A DNA stretch of 64,000 nucleotides, taken from NCBI RefSeq assembly GCF_003932715.1, contig NZ_CP020700.1:7710501-7774500 (forward strand), read 5' to 3'. Shown in pieces: positions 16,028-24,996 of this stretch. The notes under the pieces were generated by a model. That model was not told the DNA's origin and did not search any database. It saw only the letters and a program-made list of their open reading frames with translations. Numbering within the stretch: the stretch's first letter is position 1; every line of letters starts with the position of its first letter. This DNA comes from Streptomyces tsukubensis (GTDB lineage Bacteria > Actinomycetota > Actinomycetes > Streptomycetales > Streptomycetaceae). The translations under genes were made by a program, and so were the position numbers.

Positions 16028-17956
16028 ATGTGTGGCATCGCAGGCACCTACCGATGGCCGGACGGGAAGGCCGTGACCGACCGGCTCACCGACGTCCTCG
16101 CCCACCGCGGACCGGACGGGGCGGGCCGCTACAGCCACCCCCTCGGTGACGCCGAAGTGCACCTGGGGCACCGCCGGCTGGCCATCATCGACCTCTCGGA
16201 GACCGGCGCCCAGCCGATGGTCTCGAACGGTCTCGCCCTGACGTACAACGGCGAGCTGTACAACGCGCCCGAACTCCGTGCCGAGCTGACGGCCGCCGGG
16301 GTGCGCTTCCGCGGCACCTCCGACACCGAAGTGCTGCTGGAGGCCTGGCGGCGCTGGGGCACCGACTGCCTGCCCCGGCTGCGCGGCATGTTCGCCTTCG
16401 CCGTCTTCGACGAGCGGACCGGCGATCTGGTGCTCGCCCGCGACCAGCTCGGCATCAAACCCCTGTTCCTGCTCCGGCGCGGCACGGGCCTGGTCTTCGC
16501 CTCCGAACTCAAGGCGCTCGCCGCCGTGACCGGCGGAACCCTGGAGGTGGACCACGCCGCGCTGGTGGCGTCGCTGCTCTACTACTGGGTGCCGGACTCG
16601 CGCTGCGCCTACCGCGAGGCGGAGAAGCTGCCCCCCGGGAGCTGGCTCCGGGCCCGGGCCGACGGCCGGGTGGAGCGCGGCCGGTTCTGGAACCTCCGGG
16701 ACGTCGCCGCCGAGGGCCGCGAGCAGGCCCGCAGCGGCGAACTGCCCGATCTGGCGGCCGTCGTCGAGGAGTCCAACCGGCGGCATCTGCTCTCCGACGT
16801 CCCGGTGGCGACGTTCCTCTCCGGCGGTCTGGACTCCAGCTATCTGACCGCGCTGGCCGCCCGCCACCGGCCCGGGATCTCCGCCTACACCATCGGGTTC
16901 CGCGCCGAGGACGCCAAGTTCGAGGCGATGCCGGACGATCTCCGCTACGCCCGGCAGGTGGCCGAGCGGTTCGGCGTCGACCTCCACGAGATAGAGATCG
17001 CCCCGCGCGTGCTCGACCTGCTGCCGCAGATGACGTACCACCTGGACGAGCCGATCGGTGACCCCGCGGCGATCAACACCTTCCTGATCTGCTCGGCCGC
17101 CCGGGACGCCGGGGTGAAGGTGATGCTCTCGGGCATGGGCGCCGACGAACTGTTCGCCGGGTACCGCAAGCATCTGGCCAATCTGCTCGCCCTGCGCTAC
17201 CAGCGCATCCCGCGGCCCCTGCGGCGCGGAGTGTTCCGGGCCGTGGACCGGCTGCCGGTCGCCACGTCCCGCCGGGGCTACCGGTCGGTGCGCTTCGCCA
17301 AGCGGTTCCTCTCCTTCGCGGAACTGCCGGAGGAGACCGCGTTCCGGCGCAGCTACACCATGTACGACCGGGGCGAGTTGCTGGACCTGGTCGATCCGGA
17401 CCTGGCCGGGACGGTCGACGACGTGCTGACCGAGCACGCGGACGTCTACCACGACAACGATCTCGACGATTTCGTCAACCGGATGTGCCTCACCGACGCC
17501 CGGATGTTCCTGCCGGGCCTGAACCTCGCCTACACGGACCGGTCGAGCATGGCCGCCTCCACGGAGGTACGGGTGCCGTACGTCGACGTCGAAGTGGTCA
17601 AGGCGGCGTTCGCGGTACCCGGCCACCGCAAGATCGCCGGACGGCAGGGCAAGGCCGCCCTCAAGGAGGCGGCTGCCTCGGTGCTGCCCCGGGAGATCGT
17701 GTACCGGCCGAAGGGCCTGTTCAGCGCCCCGCTGCGGGCCTGGATGAGCCGGGATCTGGCACCGCTGGTCCGCGAGGTGGTGAACGACGGAGTGCTGGTC
17801 CGCTCCGGATTCCTGCGCCGCGACGCGCTGGCGCGGCTCGTCGCCGAGGACGCCGCCGGGCAGCGGGACTACTCCAAGCATCTGTGGCACGTACTGACCC
17901 TTGAGTACTGGTATCGCGGCGCGACCTCTGGCTCCGGCCAGAACCAAGCGGCCTGA
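16028..17956 (+). CDS. asnB-like: Asparagine synthase (glutamine-hydrolysing)-like amidotransferase
   Basis: The 642-residue protein has two domains. Residues 1-210 are an Ntn glutaminase starting MCGIAG, with the nucleophile Cys2. From about 230 on is the ATP-pyrophosphatase synthetase domain, with the PP-loop SGGLDSS near residue 265 and the later SGMGADELFAGY. Free-standing AsnB makes asparagine from aspartate. In polysaccharide loci, such proteins are thought to amidate uronic acids or modify sugars. Its position between the Wzz pair and the oxidoreductase/heparinase pair favours that role here, by inference. A four-base gap after the preceding TAG shows co-transcription. An ordinary asparagine synthetase caught in the operon is the alternative. 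Confidence 0.9.
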   Translation: MCGIAGTYRWPDGKAVTDRLTDVLAHRGPDGAGRYSHPLGDAEVHLGHRRLAIIDLSETGAQPMVSNGLALTYNGELYNAPELRAELTAAGVRFRGTSDTEVLLEAWRRWGTDCLPRLRGMFAFAVFDERTGDLVLARDQLGIKPLFLLRRGTGLVFASELKALAAVTGGTLEVDHAALVASLLYYWVPDSRCAYREAEKLPPGSWLRARADGRVERGRFWNLRDVAAEGREQARSGELPDLAAVVEESNRRHLLSDVPVATFLSGGLDSSYLTALAARHRPGISAYTIGFRAEDAKFEAMPDDLRYARQVAERFGVDLHEIEIAPRVLDLLPQMTYHLDEPIGDPAAINTFLICSAARDAGVKVMLSGMGADELFAGYRKHLANLLALRYQRIPRPLRRGVFRAVDRLPVATSRRGYRSVRFAKRFLSFAELPEETAFRRSYTMYDRGELLDLVDPDLAGTVDDVLTEHADVYHDNDLDDFVNRMCLTDARMFLPGLNLAYTDRSSMAASTEVRVPYVDVEVVKAAFAVPGHRKIAGRQGKAALKEAAASVLPREIVYRPKGLFSAPLRAWMSRDLAPLVREVVNDGVLVRSGFLRRDALARLVAEDAAGQRDYSKHLWHVLTLEYWYRGATSGSGQNQAA

Positions 17957-17982
17957 CGGCGTAGAAATCAAGAGGAGCTCCG

Positions 17983-20208
17983 GTGAAACAGGTTGTGCAG
18001 AACTACAAGAGCGGCGAGCTGGCGCTGCTCGACGTGCCGGTGCCGGGGTGCAAGCCGGGCGGTGTGCTGGTACGGAGCGCCTACTCGCTGATCTCCACCG
18101 GGACCGAGCTGATGAAGGTGTCCGAGGCCGGCATGTCGATGCTGGGCAAGGCCCGCTCCCGGCCGGACCAGGTGGCCAAGGTCGTGCAGAGCGTGGCCAC
18201 CAACGGGGTGGGCGCGACCTACCGCAAGGTGATGGGCAAGCTGGACTCCTGGACTCCGCTGGGCTATTCGCTGTGCGGGGTGGTCGAGCAGGTCGGCACC
18301 GGGATCGACGATGTCGCGGTCGGTGATCTGGTGGCGTGCGCAGGTAACGAGCACGCCCTGCACGCCGAGCTGAACTGGGTGCCGCGGAACCTCTACACGC
18401 CCGTGCCGGACGGTCTGGAACCGCGGCACGCGGCCTTCGGCACCGTCGGTTCGATCGCGCTGCAGGGCGTCCGCCGCGGCGAGCCGCAGCTCGGAGAGGT
18501 GGCGCTGGTCATCGGCCTCGGGCTGATCGGGCAGCTCGTGGTGCAGCTGCTGACCGCATCGGGAGTCCGTGTCGTCGGGGTCGACCCCGACCCGGTGCGT
18601 TGTGACCTCGCGGTCCGTCTGGGCGCCGTGACCTGCGGCGATCCCGCTTCGGCTGCGGTGACGAGCTCCGTCGCCGAACTCACCGGCGGGCACGGCGTGG
18701 ACCAGGTCTATCTGGCCGCCGGAGGCAGCAGCAACGAGCCCGTCGAGCTGGCCGTCCGGCTGAGCCGGGACCGTGGCCGGGTCGTGGACATCGGCAAGTG
18801 CCGTCTGGACCTGCCGTGGAACGCGTACTACATGAAGGAGCTCGACGTCCGGTTCTCCCGCTCCTACGGTCCCGGGCGTTACGACCCGGAGTACGAGCTG
18901 GAGGGGCGGGACTATCCGATCGGCTACGTCCGCTGGACCGAGCGCCGCAATCTGGCCTGCTTCCTCGACCTGGCCGCCCGTGGGCGGGTCGATGTGGAGC
19001 CCCTGGTCTCCCGGATCGCGGACTTCGACGACGCCGTCGAGACGTACCGGAACCTGAAGGACGGCGAGCTGAAGGCCGTGGCCGTACTGTTCCGCTACCC
19101 GGAGCAGAAAACCGGACCCGCGGCCGGGGAGGAGGCAGGGGAGGAGTCCGGGCAGGGTTCGGCGGAGGGCGCCCCGGAGCTGACCGTGCCCGCGGTACGG
19201 CGCGGCGGGGGAGGTGCCGCACCGGCCCGGTCCGCCGGGGCACCCGTACGGCTGGCGTTCATCGGTGCGGGAAACTACGCGACGTCGATGCTGCTGCCGC
19301 ACCTGGCCCGCCGCGACGGCGTCGAACTGGCCAAGGTCGTCACCACCACGGCGCTGTCCGCGGCCAACGCCCAGCGCAAGTTCGGCTTCCGCGAGGCGAC
19401 CACCGATCTCGACGCCGTACTCGGAGACCCGTCCGTCGACGCGGTGTTCGTGGTCACCCGGCACAGCTCGCACGCCGAACTGACCCGCAGAGCCCTGCTG
19501 GCGGGCAAGACGGTCTTCGTGGAGAAGCCGCTGGCGCTCACCGAGGACGAACTGGCCGCTGTGCTCGCCGCGGTCGAGGAGTCCGGCAACGACCGGCTCC
19601 AGGTGGGCTTCAACCGCCGTTTCGCCCCCCTGGTCCAGGAGGCCGGGAAGCAGTTCGGCCCCCGCACCGGCCCGGCGAACCTCCGCTACCTGGTCAACGC
19701 GGGACGGCTGGACCAGGGCAGCTGGTACCTCCGGCAGGACTCCGAGGGCTCGCGGTTCGCCGGCGAGGGCGGGCACTTCATCGACACGGCGAGCCGGCTG
19801 CTCGGCGCCGACCCGGTCTCCGTGTACGCGGTTGCAGCACCCAACGAGGACCTCCAGGTCGTGCTCCGCTACCCGGGCGGCTCCACCGCCACCATCAGCT
19901 ATGTCACCAGCGGCCCGGCCGGTTTCCCCAAGGAGACCCTGGACCTGGTCGCCGACGGCCGTGCGCTGCGGCTCGACGACTTCGTCCGCGCCTCGGTGTA
20001 CGGCCGCAAGCGGTGGGTCAGCTCCCGGCTGCCCAAGGCCCGGGACAAGGGCCAGCGCGCCGAGCTGGACGCCTTCCTGGAGGCCGTACGGACCGGCGGA
20101 CCGATGCCGATACCCCTGGAGTCGCTGGTCGCGACCACCGCGGCCACCCTCGCCGTACGGGTCAGCCTGGCCGGCGGTGCACCGGTGACGCTGGCGAGGG
20201 CCCGATGA
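17983..20208 (+). CDS. Bi-domain oxidoreductase: zinc-type dehydrogenase fused to Gfo/Idh/MocA
   Basis: The product has 741 residues; GTG 17983 is preceded by AGGAG. Residues 1-375 form a medium-chain dehydrogenase with a GroES-like part (STGTELMKVSEAG, GYSLCGVVEQVG) and a Rossmann domain (VALVIGLGLIGQLVVQLL). A Gly/Glu-rich linker of about 45 residues follows. The Gfo/Idh/MocA domain starts near 420 with LAFIGAGNYATSML and has the VEKPLALTEDEL signature. Proteins with this fusion regularly neighbour heparinase II/III and AsnB genes in bacterial polysaccharide clusters. They are presumed to oxidise and re-reduce a nucleotide sugar, for example in epimerisation. The exact substrate is unknown. 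It ends in an ATGA overlap with the heparinase gene. Confidence 0.9.
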   Translation: MKQVVQNYKSGELALLDVPVPGCKPGGVLVRSAYSLISTGTELMKVSEAGMSMLGKARSRPDQVAKVVQSVATNGVGATYRKVMGKLDSWTPLGYSLCGVVEQVGTGIDDVAVGDLVACAGNEHALHAELNWVPRNLYTPVPDGLEPRHAAFGTVGSIALQGVRRGEPQLGEVALVIGLGLIGQLVVQLLTASGVRVVGVDPDPVRCDLAVRLGAVTCGDPASAAVTSSVAELTGGHGVDQVYLAAGGSSNEPVELAVRLSRDRGRVVDIGKCRLDLPWNAYYMKELDVRFSRSYGPGRYDPEYELEGRDYPIGYVRWTERRNLACFLDLAARGRVDVEPLVSRIADFDDAVETYRNLKDGELKAVAVLFRYPEQKTGPAAGEEAGEESGQGSAEGAPELTVPAVRRGGGGAAPARSAGAPVRLAFIGAGNYATSMLLPHLARRDGVELAKVVTTTALSAANAQRKFGFREATTDLDAVLGDPSVDAVFVVTRHSSHAELTRRALLAGKTVFVEKPLALTEDELAAVLAAVEESGNDRLQVGFNRRFAPLVQEAGKQFGPRTGPANLRYLVNAGRLDQGSWYLRQDSEGSRFAGEGGHFIDTASRLLGADPVSVYAVAAPNEDLQVVLRYPGGSTATISYVTSGPAGFPKETLDLVADGRALRLDDFVRASVYGRKRWVSSRLPKARDKGQRAELDAFLEAVRTGGPMPIPLESLVATTAATLAVRVSLAGGAPVTLARAR

Positions 20209-22232
20209 CCATGAGCGCGGGCTGGTATCTGCGGCGGCTCTCCCGGATGGGCCCGGCGGAGGTCGGCGGCCGGGTGGGCGACGCGCTGCGCAGAAGGCGG
20301 TGGCGTTCGGCGCCGCCCGCGTCCCCGCGCCCGGCCGCCGCCCGGTTCACCTCCGTACTGCCCGCCGGGACGATCGCCGCCGTACCGCCGGACGCCGCGA
20401 AACGCCTCGTCGCCGAGGCGGACCGGCTGATGGCCGGGCACGCCGAGTTCTTCGGCGTGGACCGCGGAGATATGGCCGACCCGGACTGGTGGCACGATCC
20501 CAAGACCGGGCGGCGGGCCCCCGACGGCTACGCCTTCGACGTGCCCTACCGCGACGAGGAAGCCGTCGGGGACATCAAGCAGATCTGGGAGCCGTCCCGG
20601 CACCAGTACCTCACCGTGCTCGCCGCCGCCTACGCGATCACCGGGAACGAACAGTACGCCGAGCGGGTGGCCGGACATCTGCGGTCGTGGTGGGCGACCA
20701 ACCCGCCGCTGCGCGGAGTGCACTGGATCAGCGGTATCGAGCTGGGGATCCGGCTGCTCTCCTGGGTGTGGATCCGGCGGCTCCTCGACGACTGGCCCGG
20801 CGCGGGCGGACTGTTCGAGGGCAACCCGGTCGCCCTCCACCAGATCTGGCACCACCAGCGCTGGCTGGCCGCCTTCCCCAGCCGGGGGTCCTCGGCGAAC
20901 AACCACATCGTCGCCGAGGCGGCCGGGCAGGCCGCCGCGGCCTGCGCGTTCGGCTGGTTCCCCGAATCGGCGCGCTGGCGGGACGGGGCACTGCGGTCGC
21001 TGGAACGGCACCTGCGGAGCAACACCTTCGGCTCCGGTCTCAACCGCGAACTGGCCACCGAGTACCACGGACTGGTACTGGAGCTCGGTCTGGCGGCGGT
21101 GGCCGAGGCGGACGCCGCCGGTGTGCCGGTCCCCGACCCCGTCCGGCTGGTGCTGATGCGGATGACCGACGCGCTCGCGGCCGTCGTGGACAGCCGGCTG
21201 CGGCCGCCGCGCCAGGGCGACGCGGACGACGGCCACGGTCTGGTCGTGGACGGCGCGGGCACCGACCGCTGGGCCTCGCTGCTGGCCACCGGGGAGGCCG
21301 TGTTCGGCCGGCTCGACTGGTGGCCCGCGATCACCGGCACCGATGTACGCACCCCGCTGCTGGCCGCGCTCGTCCGGCCCGCGGCACCGGCCGTGACCCG
21401 CCCGGAGAGCCGCCCGGACCACTTCGCGGACGCGGGCCTGACGATCCTGCGCGGCCCGGGGGAGACGGGGGAGATCTGGTGCCGCTGCGACGGCGGCCCG
21501 CACGGCTTCCTCTCCATCGCCGCGCACGCCCACGCCGACGCCCTGTCCGTGGAGGTCCGGCACGACGGGGTCGACGTGCTCGCGGACCCGGGGACGTACT
21601 GCTACCACGGGCAGCCGGAGTGGCGGCAGTACTTCCGGTCGACCCTCGGCCACAACACCCTGGAGCTGGACGGCGGTGACCAGTCCGTATCCGGCGGCCC
21701 CTTCCTGTGGACCCGGCACGCCCGCAGCCGCGTCCTGAGCGTCAACACGGCGGACACGGCGGACACGGCGGACACGGCGGACACGGCGGACACGGCGGAC
21801 ACGGCGGATACGGTCCGCTGGTGCGCCGAACACGACGGCTACCAGGACTCCGTGCACCGCCGCCGGGTGGAGCTGAGCCCCGGGAGCGGGGAGCTGCGCA
21901 TGGTCGACGAGGTACGCGGCCCGCGCCGGGCCGCCCGTCTGGCGTTCCACCTCGGGCCGTCGATCGCCGCGGACCTGGTGGGGAACCGGGCGGTGCTCAC
22001 CTGGACCCGGGACGGCGAGGACCGGTCCGCGGTGCTCGACCTGCCGGGGCAGCTGTCCTGGCGGGCGCACCGCGGCGAGACCGGTCCGCCGCTCGGCTGG
22101 TACTCCGCCGGCTTCGGGCGCAAGGAATCCGCCACCACGCTGGTCGGCACCGGCTTCGCCGACGGCGCCGGGTCGCCGGGGGAGTTCACCACCGTGCTCA
22201 GGTTCGGCGGCCGGGGAGGCGCGCGGGGATGA
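20205..22232 (+). CDS. Heparinase II/III-family (alginate-lyase-like) polysaccharide lyase
   Basis: The 675-residue protein starts at ATG 20205 in an ATGA overlap. Residues 60-350 give the (alpha/alpha) toroid region with the motifs HWISGIELGIRLLSWVW and SANNHIVAEAAG (Asn and His of the lyase cleft) and the Tyr-containing ATEYHGLVLELGL. Residues 385-670 form the heparinase II/III beta-sandwich, with AHAHADALSVEVRHDGVDVL, the DPGTYCYHG strand and GHNTLELDG. The family splits uronate-containing chains by beta-elimination. There is no clear signal peptide, so in situ it may trim or edit polymer, or have lost lytic function and serve assembly. A 7-copy TAD repeat interrupts the sandwich at residues 515-535. 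Confidence 0.88.
   Translation: MTMSAGWYLRRLSRMGPAEVGGRVGDALRRRRWRSAPPASPRPAAARFTSVLPAGTIAAVPPDAAKRLVAEADRLMAGHAEFFGVDRGDMADPDWWHDPKTGRRAPDGYAFDVPYRDEEAVGDIKQIWEPSRHQYLTVLAAAYAITGNEQYAERVAGHLRSWWATNPPLRGVHWISGIELGIRLLSWVWIRRLLDDWPGAGGLFEGNPVALHQIWHHQRWLAAFPSRGSSANNHIVAEAAGQAAAACAFGWFPESARWRDGALRSLERHLRSNTFGSGLNRELATEYHGLVLELGLAAVAEADAAGVPVPDPVRLVLMRMTDALAAVVDSRLRPPRQGDADDGHGLVVDGAGTDRWASLLATGEAVFGRLDWWPAITGTDVRTPLLAALVRPAAPAVTRPESRPDHFADAGLTILRGPGETGEIWCRCDGGPHGFLSIAAHAHADALSVEVRHDGVDVLADPGTYCYHGQPEWRQYFRSTLGHNTLELDGGDQSVSGGPFLWTRHARSRVLSVNTADTADTADTADTADTADTADTVRWCAEHDGYQDSVHRRRVELSPGSGELRMVDEVRGPRRAARLAFHLGPSIAADLVGNRAVLTWTRDGEDRSAVLDLPGQLSWRAHRGETGPPLGWYSAGFGRKESATTLVGTGFADGAGSPGEFTTVLRFGGRGGARG
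21747..21809 (+). repeat. Seven-copy 9-bp tandem repeat inside the heparinase gene
   Basis: Seven perfect or near-perfect units of ACGGCGGAC (the last ends GAT) sit in frame and encode Thr-Ala-Asp seven times. The array lies in a surface loop of the predicted beta-sandwich. Such arrays expand and contract by slippage in multiples of three residues. Confidence 0.9.
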
Positions 22233-22411
22233 GGGGGACGTTATCGGGGGCGGGGGCCCGCGGTGCCCGGATGCGGGCCGCCGCCGGGCTGCGGGGCGGC
22301 CACGGCACCGCCGTACCCGGCGACCGTACGGCAGGGTTACGGACCCGGGCCCCGCGGCCGTACGGCCGGAACGACCGGCCCGCACACGGCATAGCGCAGG
22401 CCGGTGGTTGA
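22229..22411 (+). CDS. Possible 60-codon linker ORF between heparinase and Wzy genes
   Basis: An ATG at 22229 overlaps the heparinase TGA (ATGA). It opens a 60-codon frame that stops at 22411, eight bases inside the polymerase gene. The product is Gly/Arg/Ala-rich with no motif, so it may be only GC shadow. Its end-to-end overlaps with both neighbours mirror the coupling seen through the rest of the operon. It would carry ribosomes across an otherwise 171-base gap. Confidence 0.3.
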   Translation: MRGTLSGAGARGARMRAAAGLRGGHGTAVPGDRTAGLRTRAPRPYGRNDRPAHGIAQAGG

Positions 22412-23714
22412 GGTGGAGGGGGACGACCTGCGGCACGGCGGGCCGCCGGGCGGAGCGGACCCGGCGGACATCCGGCCCGGCACCGCACCGCGCCCGGCCG
22501 CTACCCCGAAGGCGGTCGGCATCGTCTGGGGACTGCTGATCCTCAACACCCTCGGCTCCTCGGGGGCGAAGACCATCCTCCCGCTGCCCCGCTCCCTGAT
22601 CCAGATGGTCACCATGGGCGCCCTGGGCGCCGCGTTCACGCTGGCGCTCGCCCTCAACCTCCGGCTCCGCATCCGGCCCAGCGCCTTCGTGTTCCTGCTC
22701 ACCCTGCTGCTGGTGCCGAGCGTGATCTCCAGCCTGCAGCTGGAGTCCGGGTTCGGCGCGCTGTTCCGCTGCACCCGGCTGGCGCTCTTCGCGGGCACAC
22801 TGTGGCTGCTCACCCGCTGGTGGGACGGCGGTCTGACCTTCGTCCGCTACCACATCCGCATCTACTTCGCGGTGCTCGGTACCGTCGTCGCCGGTCTGAT
22901 CGTCTCCCCGGGCGCGGCCATGCCCGAGCTGTACGGCGGGCGGCTGGTCGGCGCCCTGTGGCCGCTCACCCCGCCGCAGATCGGGCAGTACACCGCGGTC
23001 ATCACCGGGCTCACCGTGCTGCTGGTCCTGGGCCGCAGGACCGACCGGGCCGGTGCGGCGCTGGTCATCGTGCCGTCGCTGGTCCTGCTCGCCCTGACCC
23101 ATACCCGCACCGCCACGCTGGGCATGCTCATCGGGCTGACGCTGGCCATCGGTTCCCTCGTCCTGACCAGCGCCGCCGCCCGCCGGTTCTTCACCTGGTC
23201 GGTGCTGTGCGCCACCGTGGCCGCGGTGGGCTTCGCCTCCGCCCTGCGGGCCTGGTTCCTGCGCGGGCAGAGTCAGGAGAACTTCACCAGCCTCACCGGC
23301 CGGGCCAACGTCTGGGACGCCCTGCTGGCGGCACCCAGGACGACCACCCAGAAGCTCTTCGGCACGGGCCTGAGCGACAAATCGTTCGGCGGGCTCCCGA
23401 TCGACAACAGCTGGCTGGCCGTCTACCACGAACAGGGGCTGATGGGGCTCACCCTGGTGGGGGCGATCATCATCGCGCTCGGCGGTGTCGCGCTGCTCCG
23501 GCCGCCGTCGCTGCCGAGAGCCTGCGCGATCTTCCTCATCAGCTATGTGGCGATCTCCTCGTACACCGAGGCCGGACTCGGCGACGCCTCGGCGTATCTG
23601 CTGCATCTGGCCCTGGCCGCCTCGCTGCTCGCGGCACCCGCCGGGACCGCGCCCCTCGAAGCCGCCGAAGTCCCCCGCCGACAAAGCCGCATCCCCCGAT
23701 GGGCCCGGAGGTGA
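22404..23714 (+). CDS. O-antigen ligase/polymerase-like membrane protein (Wzy candidate)
   Basis: The product has 436 residues with about eleven TM segments from residue 35 on, and a Wzy_C-type region between later helices. The periplasmic-loop signature includes FLRGQSQENFTSLTGRANVW, FGTGLSDKSFG and IDNSWLAVYHEQGLMGL, the Arg- and His-bearing motif shared by O-antigen ligases and polymerases. Start GTG 22404 is the one that fits the frame; the first 30 residues are polar. In this operon it is the only candidate for joining lipid-linked repeat units into polymer on the outer face of the membrane. Chain length would be set with the two Wzz-like proteins upstream. Confidence 0.85.
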   Translation: MVEVEGDDLRHGGPPGGADPADIRPGTAPRPAATPKAVGIVWGLLILNTLGSSGAKTILPLPRSLIQMVTMGALGAAFTLALALNLRLRIRPSAFVFLLTLLLVPSVISSLQLESGFGALFRCTRLALFAGTLWLLTRWWDGGLTFVRYHIRIYFAVLGTVVAGLIVSPGAAMPELYGGRLVGALWPLTPPQIGQYTAVITGLTVLLVLGRRTDRAGAALVIVPSLVLLALTHTRTATLGMLIGLTLAIGSLVLTSAAARRFFTWSVLCATVAAVGFASALRAWFLRGQSQENFTSLTGRANVWDALLAAPRTTTQKLFGTGLSDKSFGGLPIDNSWLAVYHEQGLMGLTLVGAIIIALGGVALLRPPSLPRACAIFLISYVAISSYTEAGLGDASAYLLHLALAASLLAAPAGTAPLEAAEVPRRQSRIPRWARR

Positions 23715-23721
23715 ACTGACC

Positions 23722-24996
23722 ATGCACATCCTCGTGGTGCACAACCGCTACTCCTCGGCCCAGCCGAGCGGTGAGAACCAGGTCGTCGACCAGGAGGTGG
23801 GGCTGCTGCGCGCGGCCGGCCACCGGGTCGAGCTGTTCGAGCGGCGCAGCGACGACATCGCCGCCCGGTCCCTGCCGGGGAAGGCCGCGGTGCCGCTGCT
23901 GGTGCCGTGGAATCCGGCGGTACGCAGGGAGCTGGCCGCCCGGCTCCGTACCGACCGGCCCGATGTGGTGCACATCCACAACGTCTTCCCGCTGCTGTCG
24001 CCCGCGGTGCTCGCCGCCTGCGCCGACGCCGGGGTTCCCGCCGTCGCCACGCTGCACAACTACACCCAGGTCTGCCCGCCCGGCACCCTGCACCGGAACG
24101 GCCGAATGTGCACCGAGTGCGTCGGCTCGCCACTGTCCCTGCCCGCGGTCCGGCACGGCTGCTACCGCAACTCCCGGGCGGCGACGGTGCCGCTCGCCCT
24201 CAGCCTCGCGGTCAACCGGCGGCGGTGGTGGTCCGGTGTGGAGCGGTTCTTCTGCATCTCCGCGGCACAGCGCGATCTCCTGGTCCGGTCCGGCATGCCC
24301 CCCGAGCGGCTCGTGGTGAAGCACAACTTCGTGCCCGACCCGGGCGCCCGCCGGTCCGGGCCCGGCGAGCAGCTGCTCTTCCTCGGCCGGCTCGCGGACA
24401 CCAAGGGCGTCCGGCTGCTGATGGCCGCGTGGGACGCGCTCGCCGCGGACGGCGGGGTGGGGGTACCGCTCGTGCTGGCCGGAGCGGGACCCCTGGAAGG
24501 GGAGGTGACGGACTGGGCGGCGGGCCGGGACGACGTCCGGTACGCCGGCCTCTACGACCCGGCGCAGTGCCGCGAGGCCGTCGCCCGGTCCGTTGCCGTG
24601 GTGGCCCCTTCGATGTCCCTGGAGACCTTCGGACTGGTCGTCGCCGAGGCGATGGCGGCCGAGGTTCCGGCCGTCGCCGCCGGTCACGGAGCCTTCGTCG
24701 AACTCGTCGACGACGGCGTGACCGGGCTGCTGCACCAACCGGGCGACCAGGAGTCGCTCATGTCCTGCCTGCGCCGGATCACGGCCGATCCGGCCCGCAA
24801 CCGGGAGCTGGGCAGGGCGGCCAGACGCCGCTACGAGCAGGACTTCAGCCCGGACGTCGGGCTGAAACGCCTGGAGCACGAGTACCGGTCCGCGATCGCG
24901 GACCGGTCCGGCGGCGGGGAAGGCCCGCCGCCGGAGAACGGAACCACAGGCTCGCGCGGGGGCACCCGCGCAAGCCGGGATGGGGGCAGTAGATGA
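23722..24996 (+). CDS. Glycosyltransferase family 4
   Basis: This is a 424-residue GT-B enzyme from ATG 23722. The upstream extension of the frame is a shadow of the polymerase gene. Motifs are MHILVVHNRYSSAQPSGENQVV, VVHIHNVFPLLSP, LLFLGRLADTKGVRLLMAAW and the E-x7-E region MSLETFGLVVAEAMAAEVP. A cysteine-rich stretch (VCPPGTLHRNGRMCTECVG, HGCYRNS) sits in the N-terminal domain, as in a known GT4 subgroup that may bind zinc. The C-terminal 35 residues are a low-complexity Gly/Arg tail. It would add an internal sugar of the repeat unit in the cytoplasm. It overlaps the next gene by ATGA. Confidence 0.92.
   Translation: MHILVVHNRYSSAQPSGENQVVDQEVGLLRAAGHRVELFERRSDDIAARSLPGKAAVPLLVPWNPAVRRELAARLRTDRPDVVHIHNVFPLLSPAVLAACADAGVPAVATLHNYTQVCPPGTLHRNGRMCTECVGSPLSLPAVRHGCYRNSRAATVPLALSLAVNRRRWWSGVERFFCISAAQRDLLVRSGMPPERLVVKHNFVPDPGARRSGPGEQLLFLGRLADTKGVRLLMAAWDALAADGGVGVPLVLAGAGPLEGEVTDWAAGRDDVRYAGLYDPAQCREAVARSVAVVAPSMSLETFGLVVAEAMAAEVPAVAAGHGAFVELVDDGVTGLLHQPGDQESLMSCLRRITADPARNRELGRAARRRYEQDFSPDVGLKRLEHEYRSAIADRSGGGEGPPPENGTTGSRGGTRASRDGGSR

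Noticed and set aside
14021..17971. A 1316-codon open frame on the minus strand across the Wzz and AsnB genes
   Set aside because: It has no family motifs, is Arg/Gly/Val-rich, and lies wholly antisense to two genes with clear domain signatures and coupled starts.
21747..21809. Regular repeats considered as a CRISPR array
   Set aside because: The units are contiguous 9-mers without spacers and lie in frame inside a lyase gene.
19899..23744. A 1281-codon open frame on the minus strand opposite the lyase and polymerase genes
   Set aside because: Composition and repeats mirror the plus-strand genes (the TAD repeat reads as RRVRRVRRV), and no motif is present.
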